A stretch of 64,000 nucleotides of DNA from Pseudomonas putida. Its GTDB lineage: Bacteria; Pseudomonadota; Gammaproteobacteria; Pseudomonadales; Pseudomonadaceae. Below, piece by piece: positions 56,953 to 64,000 of the stretch. The notes under the pieces are model-generated. The model was given only the letters and a program-made list of their open reading frames with translations, did no database searches and had not been told where the DNA came from. Position 1 is the first letter of the stretch; each line of letters starts with the position of its first letter. The translations under genes and the position numbers were made by a program. The DNA is taken from the NCBI RefSeq assembly GCF_003228315.1, contig NZ_CP029693.1, positions 992,001 through 1,056,000 of the forward strand, written 5' to 3'.

Positions 56953-58852
56953 CTTCAACCAGATTGATTTGCGTGAAGGGCTTGGAGAGTCGTGGCAGCG
57001 CGGCGGCAAACCCCTCCAGGCGATCGGCATATCCCGTGGCCAGGATGATGGGCAAGGTGGGTTGGAGTATGCGGATGGCCTGCGCCAGTTGGGCGCCATT
57101 CATTTGCGGCATCGCCATGTCGGTGATGACCAGGTCGAAGTGCTGTTCGCCTTCAAACAACTGCAACGCCTGCGCCCCGGAGTCGGCGACGCTGACCCGG
57201 TGCCCGAGATCCTCCAGCAACAGGCAGGTGCTGGTCAGCACCAGGCCGTCATCATCGACCACCAACACGTTCAGCCGCGGAACCTGCGGCGCAACCGGCT
57301 CGGTGACCTGCGGACCGGCCACCGCCCCGGCCTTGGCGACCGGCAACCAGAGTTCGGCGGTCGTGCCCTTGCCTTTCTCGCTTTTGAGGATGAACCGCCC
57401 GCCCATCTGTTCGATGAAGCCATGCACCATCGATAGCCCTAATCCTGTGCCCTTGCCGACGCCCTTTGTGGTGAAAAACGGATCCATCGCCGAAGCCAGG
57501 GTGGCGTCATCCATGCCCTCCCCGGTATCGGTAACGCTGAGGCAGACATAACGCCCAGGCGCCAATGAGGAACGGGGTTGCTCAAGAATGACCTCTGTGC
57601 GGGTACCCAGGACGATTTTCCCGCCATTGGGCATCGCATCACGGGCATTGGTCGCCAGATTGAGTATCGCCAGCTCAAGCTGATTGATGTCGGCCAGCAC
57701 CGGCTCGGGCTCGGGCGTAAAGCCGGTTTCGATTTTTACCGAAGGTCCCAGGGAGCTGCGCAAGAGACCGCTGATACCTTGCACCAGCGCCGGTATCTCG
57801 ACGGTTTCGGCCTTGAGCTCCTGGCGCCGGGCAAACGCCAGCATGCGCTGGGTCAGGGAAACGCCGCGCAACGCACCCTGGGTGGCGTTGTCCAGCAAGC
57901 GGGTCAGTTTAGGATCGTCTCCGAGGCGTTTGCGGACGATTTCCAGGTTGCCGAGGATGACCGTCAGCAAATTGTTGAAGTCATGGGCAATCCCGCCACT
58001 GAGCTGCCCGATGGCCTGCATCTTTTGCGCCTGGAACAGCGCTTCGCGGGTTTGTTCGAGGGTTTGCTGTGCCTGCGCCGCCTCGGTGATATCCCGGGTG
58101 ATCTTGGCAAAACCGAGCAAAGTGCCCGTATCCCCCCAGATCGGGTCCACCACCACATGGGCAAGAAACCGGGTGCCATCCTTGCGCTGGCGCCAACCCT
58201 TGTTTTCGAACCGTCCTTCGCGCGTGGCAATGCTCAGGGTGCGTTGAGGCTCGCCCGCCGCTCGGTCTTCCGGTGTGTAGAACATCGAGAAATGCTGGCC
58301 GATGACTTCTTCGGGCGTATAGCCCTTGATGCGTTGCGCGCCGGGGTTCCAGTTACTCACGCGGCCATCGGCGGTCAGCATGTAGATGGCGTAATCGGTG
58401 ACGCTCTGTACCAGCAGGCGAAACTGCTGCTCGCTTTGCTTGAGGGTTTCCTCGGCCATTTTGCGGTCGGTCAGGTCGCGGGTGATCTTGGCAAAGCCCA
58501 GCAACGTGCCCGACGGGTCGCGTATCGGATCGATCACCACATGGCACCAGAAATGCGTGCCATCCTTGCGCACACGCCAACCCTCGCCCTCAAAACGTCC
58601 TTCGCGAAGCGCCGTGTCCAGCGCCCGCTGGGGCATACCGGCACGGCGATCCTCTTCTGTGTAAAAACGCGAGAAATGATGGCCGAGGATTTCCGCTTCC
58701 TCATATCCCTTGAAACGCCTGGCGCCGGCGTTCCAACTGGTAATGATGCCGTCAGGGTCAATCATGTAGATGGCATAATCGACCACTGCATCGATCAGCA
58801 GGCGAAAGCGCGTTTCCTCGCTAACGTCCACTTTGCTTCGATCCTCGCCCAT
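56930..58852 (-). CDS. Hybrid histidine kinase, PAS-PAS-HisKA-HATPase-REC
   Basis: 640 residues without transmembrane segments, so cytoplasmic. Two PAS domains (residues ~15-130 and ~140-255) are near copies of each other (RLLIDAVVDYAIYMIDPDG and RLLVQSVTDYAIYMLTADG; both end GTLLGFAKITRD). The HisKA phospho-acceptor is His290 in GGIAHDFNNLL. The ATPase has NLATNARDAMP and TKGVGKGTGLGLSMV. The receiver has D578 in VITDMAMPQMNG and LSKPF. No response regulator gene lies beside it, so the output probably acts elsewhere. The duplicated PAS suggests redox, light or ligand sensing. Confidence 0.9.
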   Translation of the reverse strand: MGEDRSKVDVSEETRFRLLIDAVVDYAIYMIDPDGIITSWNAGARRFKGYEEAEILGHHFSRFYTEEDRRAGMPQRALDTALREGRFEGEGWRVRKDGTHFWCHVVIDPIRDPSGTLLGFAKITRDLTDRKMAEETLKQSEQQFRLLVQSVTDYAIYMLTADGRVSNWNPGAQRIKGYTPEEVIGQHFSMFYTPEDRAAGEPQRTLSIATREGRFENKGWRQRKDGTRFLAHVVVDPIWGDTGTLLGFAKITRDITEAAQAQQTLEQTREALFQAQKMQAIGQLSGGIAHDFNNLLTVILGNLEIVRKRLGDDPKLTRLLDNATQGALRGVSLTQRMLAFARRQELKAETVEIPALVQGISGLLRSSLGPSVKIETGFTPEPEPVLADINQLELAILNLATNARDAMPNGGKIVLGTRTEVILEQPRSSLAPGRYVCLSVTDTGEGMDDATLASAMDPFFTTKGVGKGTGLGLSMVHGFIEQMGGRFILKSEKGKGTTAELWLPVAKAGAVAGPQVTEPVAPQVPRLNVLVVDDDGLVLTSTCLLLEDLGHRVSVADSGAQALQLFEGEQHFDLVITDMAMPQMNGAQLAQAIRILQPTLPIILATGYADRLEGFAAALPRLSKPFTQINLVEVIASTMK

Positions 58853-58864
58853 TGAATGCTCGCG

Positions 58865-61195
58865 TCAGAATTGTTTTTCTGGAGTATGCGACAAACCGCC
58901 GATTTGGAAAGCCTGAACTTGAGGGCTCTGCGGCCCGGAATGACCGATTGACCACCAGCGTGGCAACAACTGCCTCACCCTCGGCTCGGCAAAACGGTCA
59001 TCGATCAACATCACCACGCCTTGATCTTCCTGCGTACGGATCACCCGTCCGGCGGCCTGTACCACCTTCTGCAGGCCGGGATACAGGTAGGTGTAGTCGT
59101 AGCCTGCGCCGAAAATCGCCGCCATGCGTAGCTTCATCTGCTCATTGACCGGATTGAACTGCGCCAGGCCCAGGGTGGCGATGAACGCACCGATCAGCCG
59201 CGCACCGGGCAAGTCGATGCCTTCACCGAACGCGCCGCCCAATACCGCAAAGCCGATGCCCTCGCCGTGTTCGGTGAACTGGTCGAGAAACTGCTGACGT
59301 TGCGCTTCGCCCATTCCACGCGATTGCGACCAGAGATTGATCTGCGGGTACCGTTCCGCCAGCAACTGAAGGACCTGCTGCAAATAGTCAAAGCTGCTGA
59401 AAAACGCCAGGTAGTTGCCCGGCCTCTGCCTGTACTGGTCGGCGATCAACTCGACGATGGGAGCCAGCGATGCCTTTCGATGGATGAACCGGGTAGAGAT
59501 CTGGCTGGCGATATGAACCTGAAGCTGGCCTGAGTGAAAAGGCGACTCGACGTCGATGCACACCGTGTTCGCCGGCGTACCCAGAAGATCGGCGTAGTAG
59601 CGGCGCGGGCTCAGGGTCGCGGAGAACAGCACGGTGCTGCGTGCCGCTGTCAGGCGCGGCCCGATGAATCCGGCGGGCACCACGTTGCGCAGGCACAGGT
59701 TGGAAAGCGTTCGCTTGCGTTCCAGGTCGCGCTTGGAAATATCGAACAGAAATTGCTCATCGAACAGTTCTGCCACCCGGCAGAACTGCAGCATGTCGAA
59801 GTAAAAGCTCTGCAGGGCACTGTCGAGCCCTTGCGGGTGATCGTTCAGGTACTCGCCGATGCTGCCGGTGCAGGCGGATAACGCCTGCAACAGTTTGTCC
59901 GGGGCCTTGTCATAGGCCTGATATTCAGCCGTTTGCAGGTTATGCAGGGCATTCCATTCGCGATTGACCCGCTGCAGGGACTTTCTCAAAGGCTCGGGGG
60001 CAGCCTTTCTTACAGAGCCAAGGGTCGCCTGATCGAGACTGGCGCTGTACATCTGGCGACCGCGCTCCACCAGATTGTGGGCCTCATCAACCAGCACGGC
60101 GACCTTCCATTGGTTGGCCTGGGCCAGACCGAACAACAAGGCGCTGAAGTCGAAGTAGTAGTTGTAATCGGCGACTACCACATCAGCCCAGCGGGCCATC
60201 TCCTGGCTCAGGTAATACGGGCACACGGCATGGTCGAGGGCGACCTGGCGCAAAGCGCTTTGGTCCAGCAGGCTCAGCTCGCTGGCGGCCTGCCGTGCGG
60301 CGGGCAAGCGATCGTAAAAGCCCTGGGCCAACGGGCAGGATTCGCCGTGACAGGCTTTGTCGGGATGCTCGCAGGCCTTGTCCCGGGCAATCATCTCCAG
60401 CACTCGCAAGGGTGGTGCGTTGGCGCCGCCCTGGATGACTTGGGCGGCATCCAGCGCCAGCTTGCGCCCGGGGGTTTTCGCCGTGAGAAAGAACACCTTG
60501 TCCAGTTGCTGTGGCGCCAGGGCCTTGAGCATTGGAAACAGCGTGCCCAGGGTCTTGCCGATCCCCGTTGGCGCCTGGGCCATCAGGCATCGACCGGTGC
60601 TGACCGCCTTGAACACCGATTCGGCCAGATGCCGCTGCCCCGGCCGAAAGTCGCTGTGGGGGAAGGCCAGCTGTTGCGCGCCGTGATTGCGGGCCAGGCG
60701 ATGCGCCATTTCCTTTTCCGCCCAGTGCAGGAATCGTGCGCAATGTTCTTCGAAGAACTGCTGCAACTCCCCGGCGCTGTGGCTTTCCACCAGGCAGGTT
60801 TCCTTTTCGCTGACGATGTCGAAGTACACCAGCGCCAGATTGATCTGCTCCAGTTGCAGCTTGCTGCACATCAGCCAGCCGTAGATTTTCGCCTGGGCCC
60901 AGTGCAGTTGCCGATGGTTGGCCGGTTGCTTGCTCAAGTCGCCACGGTAGGTTTTGACTTCTTCCAGGCAGTTCTGCGCGGGGTCGTAGCCGTCCGCGCG
61001 GCCTTTGACGGTCAGGCTTTGGTAGTGGCCTTCAAGCGCGACTTCGCTCTGATAGCCCTCGCTACGCCGTGAGGCCACCGTGCGATGGCCGACGATCCCC
61101 TCCAGCGCCGTCGGTGAAGGGGTGAAACGCAGGTCGAGATCGCCGACCTTGGCGGTGAACTCACACAGTGCCCGCACCGCGATGCTGTAGCTCAA
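58865..61195 (-). CDS. XPD/DinG-type iron-sulfur helicase with N-terminal PD-(D/E)XK nuclease-like domain
   Basis: 776 residues from TTG 61195, which overlaps the FAN1-like stop as TTGA. The N-terminal ~170 residues contain GRADGYDPAQNCLEEVKTY, a PD-(D/E)XK-type motif (D..EVK). The helicase begins DFRPGQRHLAESVF, with Walker A QAPTGIGKT, DEAH in VLVDEAHNL, and four Cys between motifs I and II (KACEHPDKACHGESCPLA, AVCPYY) for a [4Fe-4S] cluster. FSATLSPRRYY, GGAFGEGIDLPG and QAAGRVIRTQEDQG are later motifs. All helicase motifs are intact. It is likely a 5'-3' DNA repair helicase coupled to the nuclease gene. Confidence 0.88.
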   Translation of the reverse strand: MSYSIAVRALCEFTAKVGDLDLRFTPSPTALEGIVGHRTVASRRSEGYQSEVALEGHYQSLTVKGRADGYDPAQNCLEEVKTYRGDLSKQPANHRQLHWAQAKIYGWLMCSKLQLEQINLALVYFDIVSEKETCLVESHSAGELQQFFEEHCARFLHWAEKEMAHRLARNHGAQQLAFPHSDFRPGQRHLAESVFKAVSTGRCLMAQAPTGIGKTLGTLFPMLKALAPQQLDKVFFLTAKTPGRKLALDAAQVIQGGANAPPLRVLEMIARDKACEHPDKACHGESCPLAQGFYDRLPAARQAASELSLLDQSALRQVALDHAVCPYYLSQEMARWADVVVADYNYYFDFSALLFGLAQANQWKVAVLVDEAHNLVERGRQMYSASLDQATLGSVRKAAPEPLRKSLQRVNREWNALHNLQTAEYQAYDKAPDKLLQALSACTGSIGEYLNDHPQGLDSALQSFYFDMLQFCRVAELFDEQFLFDISKRDLERKRTLSNLCLRNVVPAGFIGPRLTAARSTVLFSATLSPRRYYADLLGTPANTVCIDVESPFHSGQLQVHIASQISTRFIHRKASLAPIVELIADQYRQRPGNYLAFFSSFDYLQQVLQLLAERYPQINLWSQSRGMGEAQRQQFLDQFTEHGEGIGFAVLGGAFGEGIDLPGARLIGAFIATLGLAQFNPVNEQMKLRMAAIFGAGYDYTYLYPGLQKVVQAAGRVIRTQEDQGVVMLIDDRFAEPRVRQLLPRWWSIGHSGPQSPQVQAFQIGGLSHTPEKQF

Positions 61196-62859
61196 GCGCC
61201 CTGCTCCGCCCATTGCACGTAGCACACGGCAATCGGCATGCCGTGCTCATGACAGAACTCCAGCCAGCGCAGCTGGTTGTCCTGCAGGCGATCCCCCGGG
61301 CCTTTGACTTCGATCATGCGGTAGGTCTTTTGCTGCGGCCAGAACTGGATCAGGTCCGGCATCCCGGCGCGATTGGCCTTGATGTCCAGCAACAGGCGGT
61401 TGAACCAGTGCTTGAGGTGTTCAGCCGGCAGGCAGTCCAGTGCCTGTTCCAGCAAGGTTTCGTCAAGCGCGCCCCAAAACACGAAGGGCGACTGCACACC
61501 CCACTTTTCGGCATAGCACTCGCGGATGGTGCGCCGGTAGCGACCGTCGTCCAGTTGTGCCAGGCACGCCTCGAACAGATCCGCCCGCCGCTCCTGGAAA
61601 TCTTCATTGAGCAAGTCCACTGGGCCGCGCTGGAACGGGTGGAAAAACGCCCCCGGCAGCGGCGCGAAAATCGCCGGCCAGCACAGCAGGCCGAACAATG
61701 AATTGATCAGGCTGTTCTCGACGTAATGCACCGGCGCCGACTCTTGCGTCAGGTGTGCCTGAACGTAGAACTCCACCGACAGTTGCGGATCGGTCCTGGG
61801 CAGTTGCAAGTCCAGACGCTGCATTTCTCGTGGGGCCGGGCGTTTCACCGCAGGCCCGCCCAGTTTGCGGCGCAGTCTGGGCAACAGGCGCAACAGTTGT
61901 TGCTGCTCGGCGGCACTGGGGGCCGACTGTTGCACTTGTGTGGCCAGCTCCAGGGCCAGTTCGTGTTCCCCGCAGCGTTCCAGCACGCGGATCAGGCGCA
62001 CCCGCGCGCCGGGATAGGCGCACTGGCGATATAAGGTCATGGCCGTCGCGAAATCCGCCACGCGCTCGCAATGCTGGGCCATCTGGAACAACAGCTTGTC
62101 TCGGCGCCGTTGCAGCCAGGGGTTGCTCAGCGCCAATGCGGTAATGCGATCGACAATGTCGCCGATCGCTTCGCCATCAATGAATTGTTGCTGGCACAGA
62201 TGAAGGAACAGGCCGGCATCCACGTCTTCCCGGTGGCGAAAACCTCGGGAATCGGCACAGAACTCGACTTTTTCGTAGGTAAAGATCCCAAGATCGGCCA
62301 AGACGAACTCGGACCAGTCCTGATAGAGATTGCCGAAAAACATGAAGCGCAAACGGTCGCACAGTCCCATGATGGTCAGACTGAACAGGCGCTCATCCAG
62401 CGCCGGGCACCATTGCCCGAAGCTGCGCGCCTCGGGAAAACGCTCGCTCAGGTGTGGAAGCCAATCGGACTTCTTGCCCTTGGGCTGGTCGAGGGCGTGG
62501 CCCAGGCATTGAACAATTTCAGCCTTGAGCAATACCTCACACAGCACTTCGACCGGCAATGGCAACTGCTCATCGACCCAGCCCAACGTTATCAGGGGCT
62601 CGACGGCGTCGAAGGTGTCGCCGATTTCAACGTAGTGCAACTTGCTGGCCCTGAAATGAATCCCCTTGCGCATCACCATCCTGACCAGCAGCGCCCGGGA
62701 TTCACGGCTCAAACCCTTGAAGTCAGTGATGAACCGCTGCTCTTCGACATCCAGCACGTCTCCATAGCGTTGCTCAAGCCAATCAAGCACTTGCATGAAG
62801 TTGTTCAGGTAATAGAACGGATCGTCGAGGGGATTTGCGGTCACGGGAAATGGGGCCAT
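61192..62859 (-). CDS. FAN1-like VRR-NUC structure-specific nuclease
   Basis: 555 residues. The C-terminal VRR-NUC domain is complete: FNRLLLDIKANRAGMPDLIQFWPQQKTYRMIEVKGPGDRLQDNQ (in parts), with the catalytic D..E-V-K. The central helical region matches bacterial FAN1 (P. aeruginosa FAN1 is the structural prototype). It cleaves flap and crosslink-related structures. ATG 62859 has no ribosome site; a LexA-like box ends 13 bases upstream, so the message may be leaderless or have a very short leader. The helicase gene overlaps its stop. Confidence 0.88.
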   Translation of the reverse strand: MAPFPVTANPLDDPFYYLNNFMQVLDWLEQRYGDVLDVEEQRFITDFKGLSRESRALLVRMVMRKGIHFRASKLHYVEIGDTFDAVEPLITLGWVDEQLPLPVEVLCEVLLKAEIVQCLGHALDQPKGKKSDWLPHLSERFPEARSFGQWCPALDERLFSLTIMGLCDRLRFMFFGNLYQDWSEFVLADLGIFTYEKVEFCADSRGFRHREDVDAGLFLHLCQQQFIDGEAIGDIVDRITALALSNPWLQRRRDKLLFQMAQHCERVADFATAMTLYRQCAYPGARVRLIRVLERCGEHELALELATQVQQSAPSAAEQQQLLRLLPRLRRKLGGPAVKRPAPREMQRLDLQLPRTDPQLSVEFYVQAHLTQESAPVHYVENSLINSLFGLLCWPAIFAPLPGAFFHPFQRGPVDLLNEDFQERRADLFEACLAQLDDGRYRRTIRECYAEKWGVQSPFVFWGALDETLLEQALDCLPAEHLKHWFNRLLLDIKANRAGMPDLIQFWPQQKTYRMIEVKGPGDRLQDNQLRWLEFCHEHGMPIAVCYVQWAEQGA

Positions 62860-62869
62860 GGCGAACGAA

Positions 62870-62889
62870 TACTGGTTATGCGTACAGAT
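62870..62889 (-). promoter_or_regulatory. LexA-like (SOS) box before the FAN1-like gene
   Basis: TACTGGTTATGCGTACAGAT contains CTG-N10-CAG (62872-62887), the core of gamma-proteobacterial LexA sites, and agrees with about 13 of 20 positions of the E. coli consensus. The first half-site has G for T (CTGG). It also lies within an inverted repeat TACTGGT..ACCAGTA (62870-62896). Confidence 0.55.
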
Positions 62890-63039
62890 ACCAGTAACAC
62901 CCTGTAATACGCAATCGGAATTGGATAGGTGGAGAGTCGCTAGCCTGCGACGTTTTCTGCATCAAGACATGACACCAACCGCGTCGGATGCTGTCAAACG
63001 CAACAGTCCCGCGCATTTTTGAGGTGTTAAGAGGTGGTT

Positions 63040-63264
63040 ATGAACATCAAGCCGATGATTTTTCCCTTGGCGGCAGCCGCATTCATGATGCTGACCGGCT
63101 GCTCGACGCCAACGGTGGTGACCTTACAGAACGGTACCCAGTACCTGACCAAGGACATGCCGAAAACCAAAACCAAGGACGGGTTCTTTGAATTCCGGGA
63201 CATTTCCGGGGCGAAAGTGAAAGTGCGGGCGGATGAAGTGGCTACGATTCGCCAGGAAGACTGA
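63040..63264 (+). CDS. Small YgdI/YgdR-family lipoprotein
   Basis: 74 residues. A lipoprotein signal peptide ends in LTGC with Cys21 as the lipidation site, followed by Ser (outer-membrane sorting). The mature part STPTVVTLQNGTQYLTKDMPK and FFEFRDISGAKVKVRADEV is an SH3-like DUF903/YgdR domain. AAGAGGTGG precedes ATG 63040; an upstream ATG two codons earlier is less well placed. The family is abundant in enterobacteria and pseudomonads with unknown role. Confidence 0.85.
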   Translation: MNIKPMIFPLAAAAFMMLTGCSTPTVVTLQNGTQYLTKDMPKTKTKDGFFEFRDISGAKVKVRADEVATIRQED

Positions 63265-63285
63265 TTTGAAACGTTGAACCGCATT

Positions 63286-63387
63286 CTGTAGGAGCGAGCC
63301 TGCTCGCGAAGAACCTGAAGGCCCTGCGGGCTATCAGGCTCCCAGCGTTATCGTTAACGACCATCGCGAGCAGGCTCGCTCCTACAG
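63286..63387. repeat. REP doublet between the lipoprotein and polyamine-binding genes
   Basis: Standard CTGTAGGAGCGAGCCTGCTC arms and a ~56-base loop that contains GCGTTATCGTTAACGACC. The same motif is in the loops at 6467-6568 and 48213-48314. Confidence 0.9.
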
Positions 63388-63392
63388 GCTCA

Positions 63393-64000
63393 TCAGCTAC
63401 CGGTACGAATCTTGTTCCACACCCGTGTGCGAACCCGGTCGATGTTCAGCGGCATCGCTTCCAACGCGAACAATTTCCCCATCATCTCCGGGCTCGGATA
63501 GACCTTGGTGTCGTTCTTGATGGCCGGGTCAATCAGGCTGTCGGCCTGTTCATTGCCATTGGCGTAGTGCACGTAGTTACTGATGCCGGCCATGACGTCC
63601 GGGCGCAGCAGGTAGTTCATGAAGGCATAACCGGCCTTTTCGTCCGGGGCGTCGACGGGCATGGCAACCATGTCGAACCAGATCGCGGCGCCTTCTTTTG
63701 GAATTGAATAACCGATATCGACACCATTTTTTGCCTCTTTGGCGCGGTTTTCCGCCTGCAGGATGTCGCCGGAGAACCCGACCGCCACACAGATATCGCC
63801 GTTGGCCAGGTCGCTGGTGTACTTGGATGAGTGGAAGTAGCTGACGTAAGGCCGGACCTTGAGCAGCAAGGCTTCGGCTTTTTTGTAGTCCTCCGGATTC
63901 TTGCTGTGATGTGGCAGGCCCAGGTAGTTCAGCGCCGCTGGCAGCAGTTCCGGGCCGTTGTCGAGGATCGCCACGCCGCACTTCTGCAACTTTTGCATGT
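63393..64000 (-). CDS. Polyamine ABC transporter periplasmic binding protein (PotF/SpuD-like), 3' part
   Basis: The C-terminal ~202 residues are in the window; the start lies beyond 64000. Features: KLQKCGVAILDNGPELLPAALNYLG, YTSDLANGDICVAVGFSGDILQA, YSIPKEGAAIWFDMVAMPVDAP, AYAFMNYLLRPDVMAGISNYVHYANGN (in part) and the C-terminal RTRVWNKIRTGS. These are typical of putrescine/spermidine-binding PotF/SpuD/SpuE proteins. The Trp and Asp residues of the polyamine pocket (IWFDMVAMPVDAP) are kept. Substrate preference between putrescine and spermidine is not decided here. Confidence 0.9.
   Translation of the reverse strand, partial: MQKLQKCGVAILDNGPELLPAALNYLGLPHHSKNPEDYKKAEALLLKVRPYVSYFHSSKYTSDLANGDICVAVGFSGDILQAENRAKEAKNGVDIGYSIPKEGAAIWFDMVAMPVDAPDEKAGYAFMNYLLRPDVMAGISNYVHYANGNEQADSLIDPAIKNDTKVYPSPEMMGKLFALEAMPLNIDRVRTRVWNKIRTGS

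Overview
The window is a high-GC, gene-dense piece of chromosome from a Pseudomonas of the fluorescens group (inference). Support comes from the selenocysteine/formate dehydrogenase locus in the order known from Pseudomonas, a FAN1 homologue coupled to an XPD-type helicase, the many LuxR-family LAL regulators, and eleven loci of inverted REP doublets built on GAGCGAGCCTGCTCGCGA. No prophage, insertion sequence or CRISPR array was seen.

Region 1 (1-12175, minus strand) is a catabolic block. Transcription runs from a CaiB/BaiF racemase-like protein through an SCP-x-type thiolase, two small MaoC-type hydratase subunits, an SDR, an acyl-CoA dehydrogenase and an acyl-CoA ligase to a LAL regulator. 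The regulator carries an apparent one-base frameshift in a C tract. An HSL-type hydrolase, a phasin-like protein and the start of a PHA-synthase-like gene follow. Together these make a complete beta-oxidation set suited to an alpha-methyl-branched or ring-bearing acyl chain, beside a storage-polymer-like module. The substrate is unknown.

Region 2 (12536-34158) holds two further LAL regulators, convergent with each other. A plus-strand run follows: DUF1302 and DUF1329 envelope proteins, two DUF1254 proteins, a 600-residue acyl-CoA dehydrogenase, a bifunctional enoyl-CoA hydratase/3-hydroxyacyl-CoA dehydrogenase and an SDR. After a tandem array of REP doublets, a minus-strand group encodes an MBL-fold protein with a degenerate metal site, a third DUF1254 protein, an SDR lacking the catalytic Tyr and a 2-hydroxychromene-2-carboxylate isomerase-like protein, with a divergent TetR gene. 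Regions 1 and 2 look like one large degradation locus.

Region 3 (34173-44511) contains a LysR/TetR pair, mmsA, and a membrane GGDEF-EAL protein overlapping a PhnD-like periplasmic binding protein (a candidate ligand-sensing c-di-GMP module). It also holds an OYE-family reductase, a GNAT acetyltransferase, an LprI/MliC-type lysozyme-inhibitor-like protein and an AI-2E family transporter.

Region 4 (44739-53951) is a self-contained selenoprotein locus: tRNA-Sec, selB, selA, fdhE and fdnI-fdnH-fdnG. The in-frame TGA of fdnG (53361-53363) is followed by a readable SECIS hairpin.

Region 5 (54242-64000) carries a PatB/MalY-type C-S lyase, a CPA1 antiporter, a PAS-PAS hybrid histidine kinase, a nuclease-helicase fusion, a FAN1 homologue with a LexA-like box at its start, a small YgdI/YgdR-type lipoprotein, and the 3' part of a polyamine-binding protein gene.
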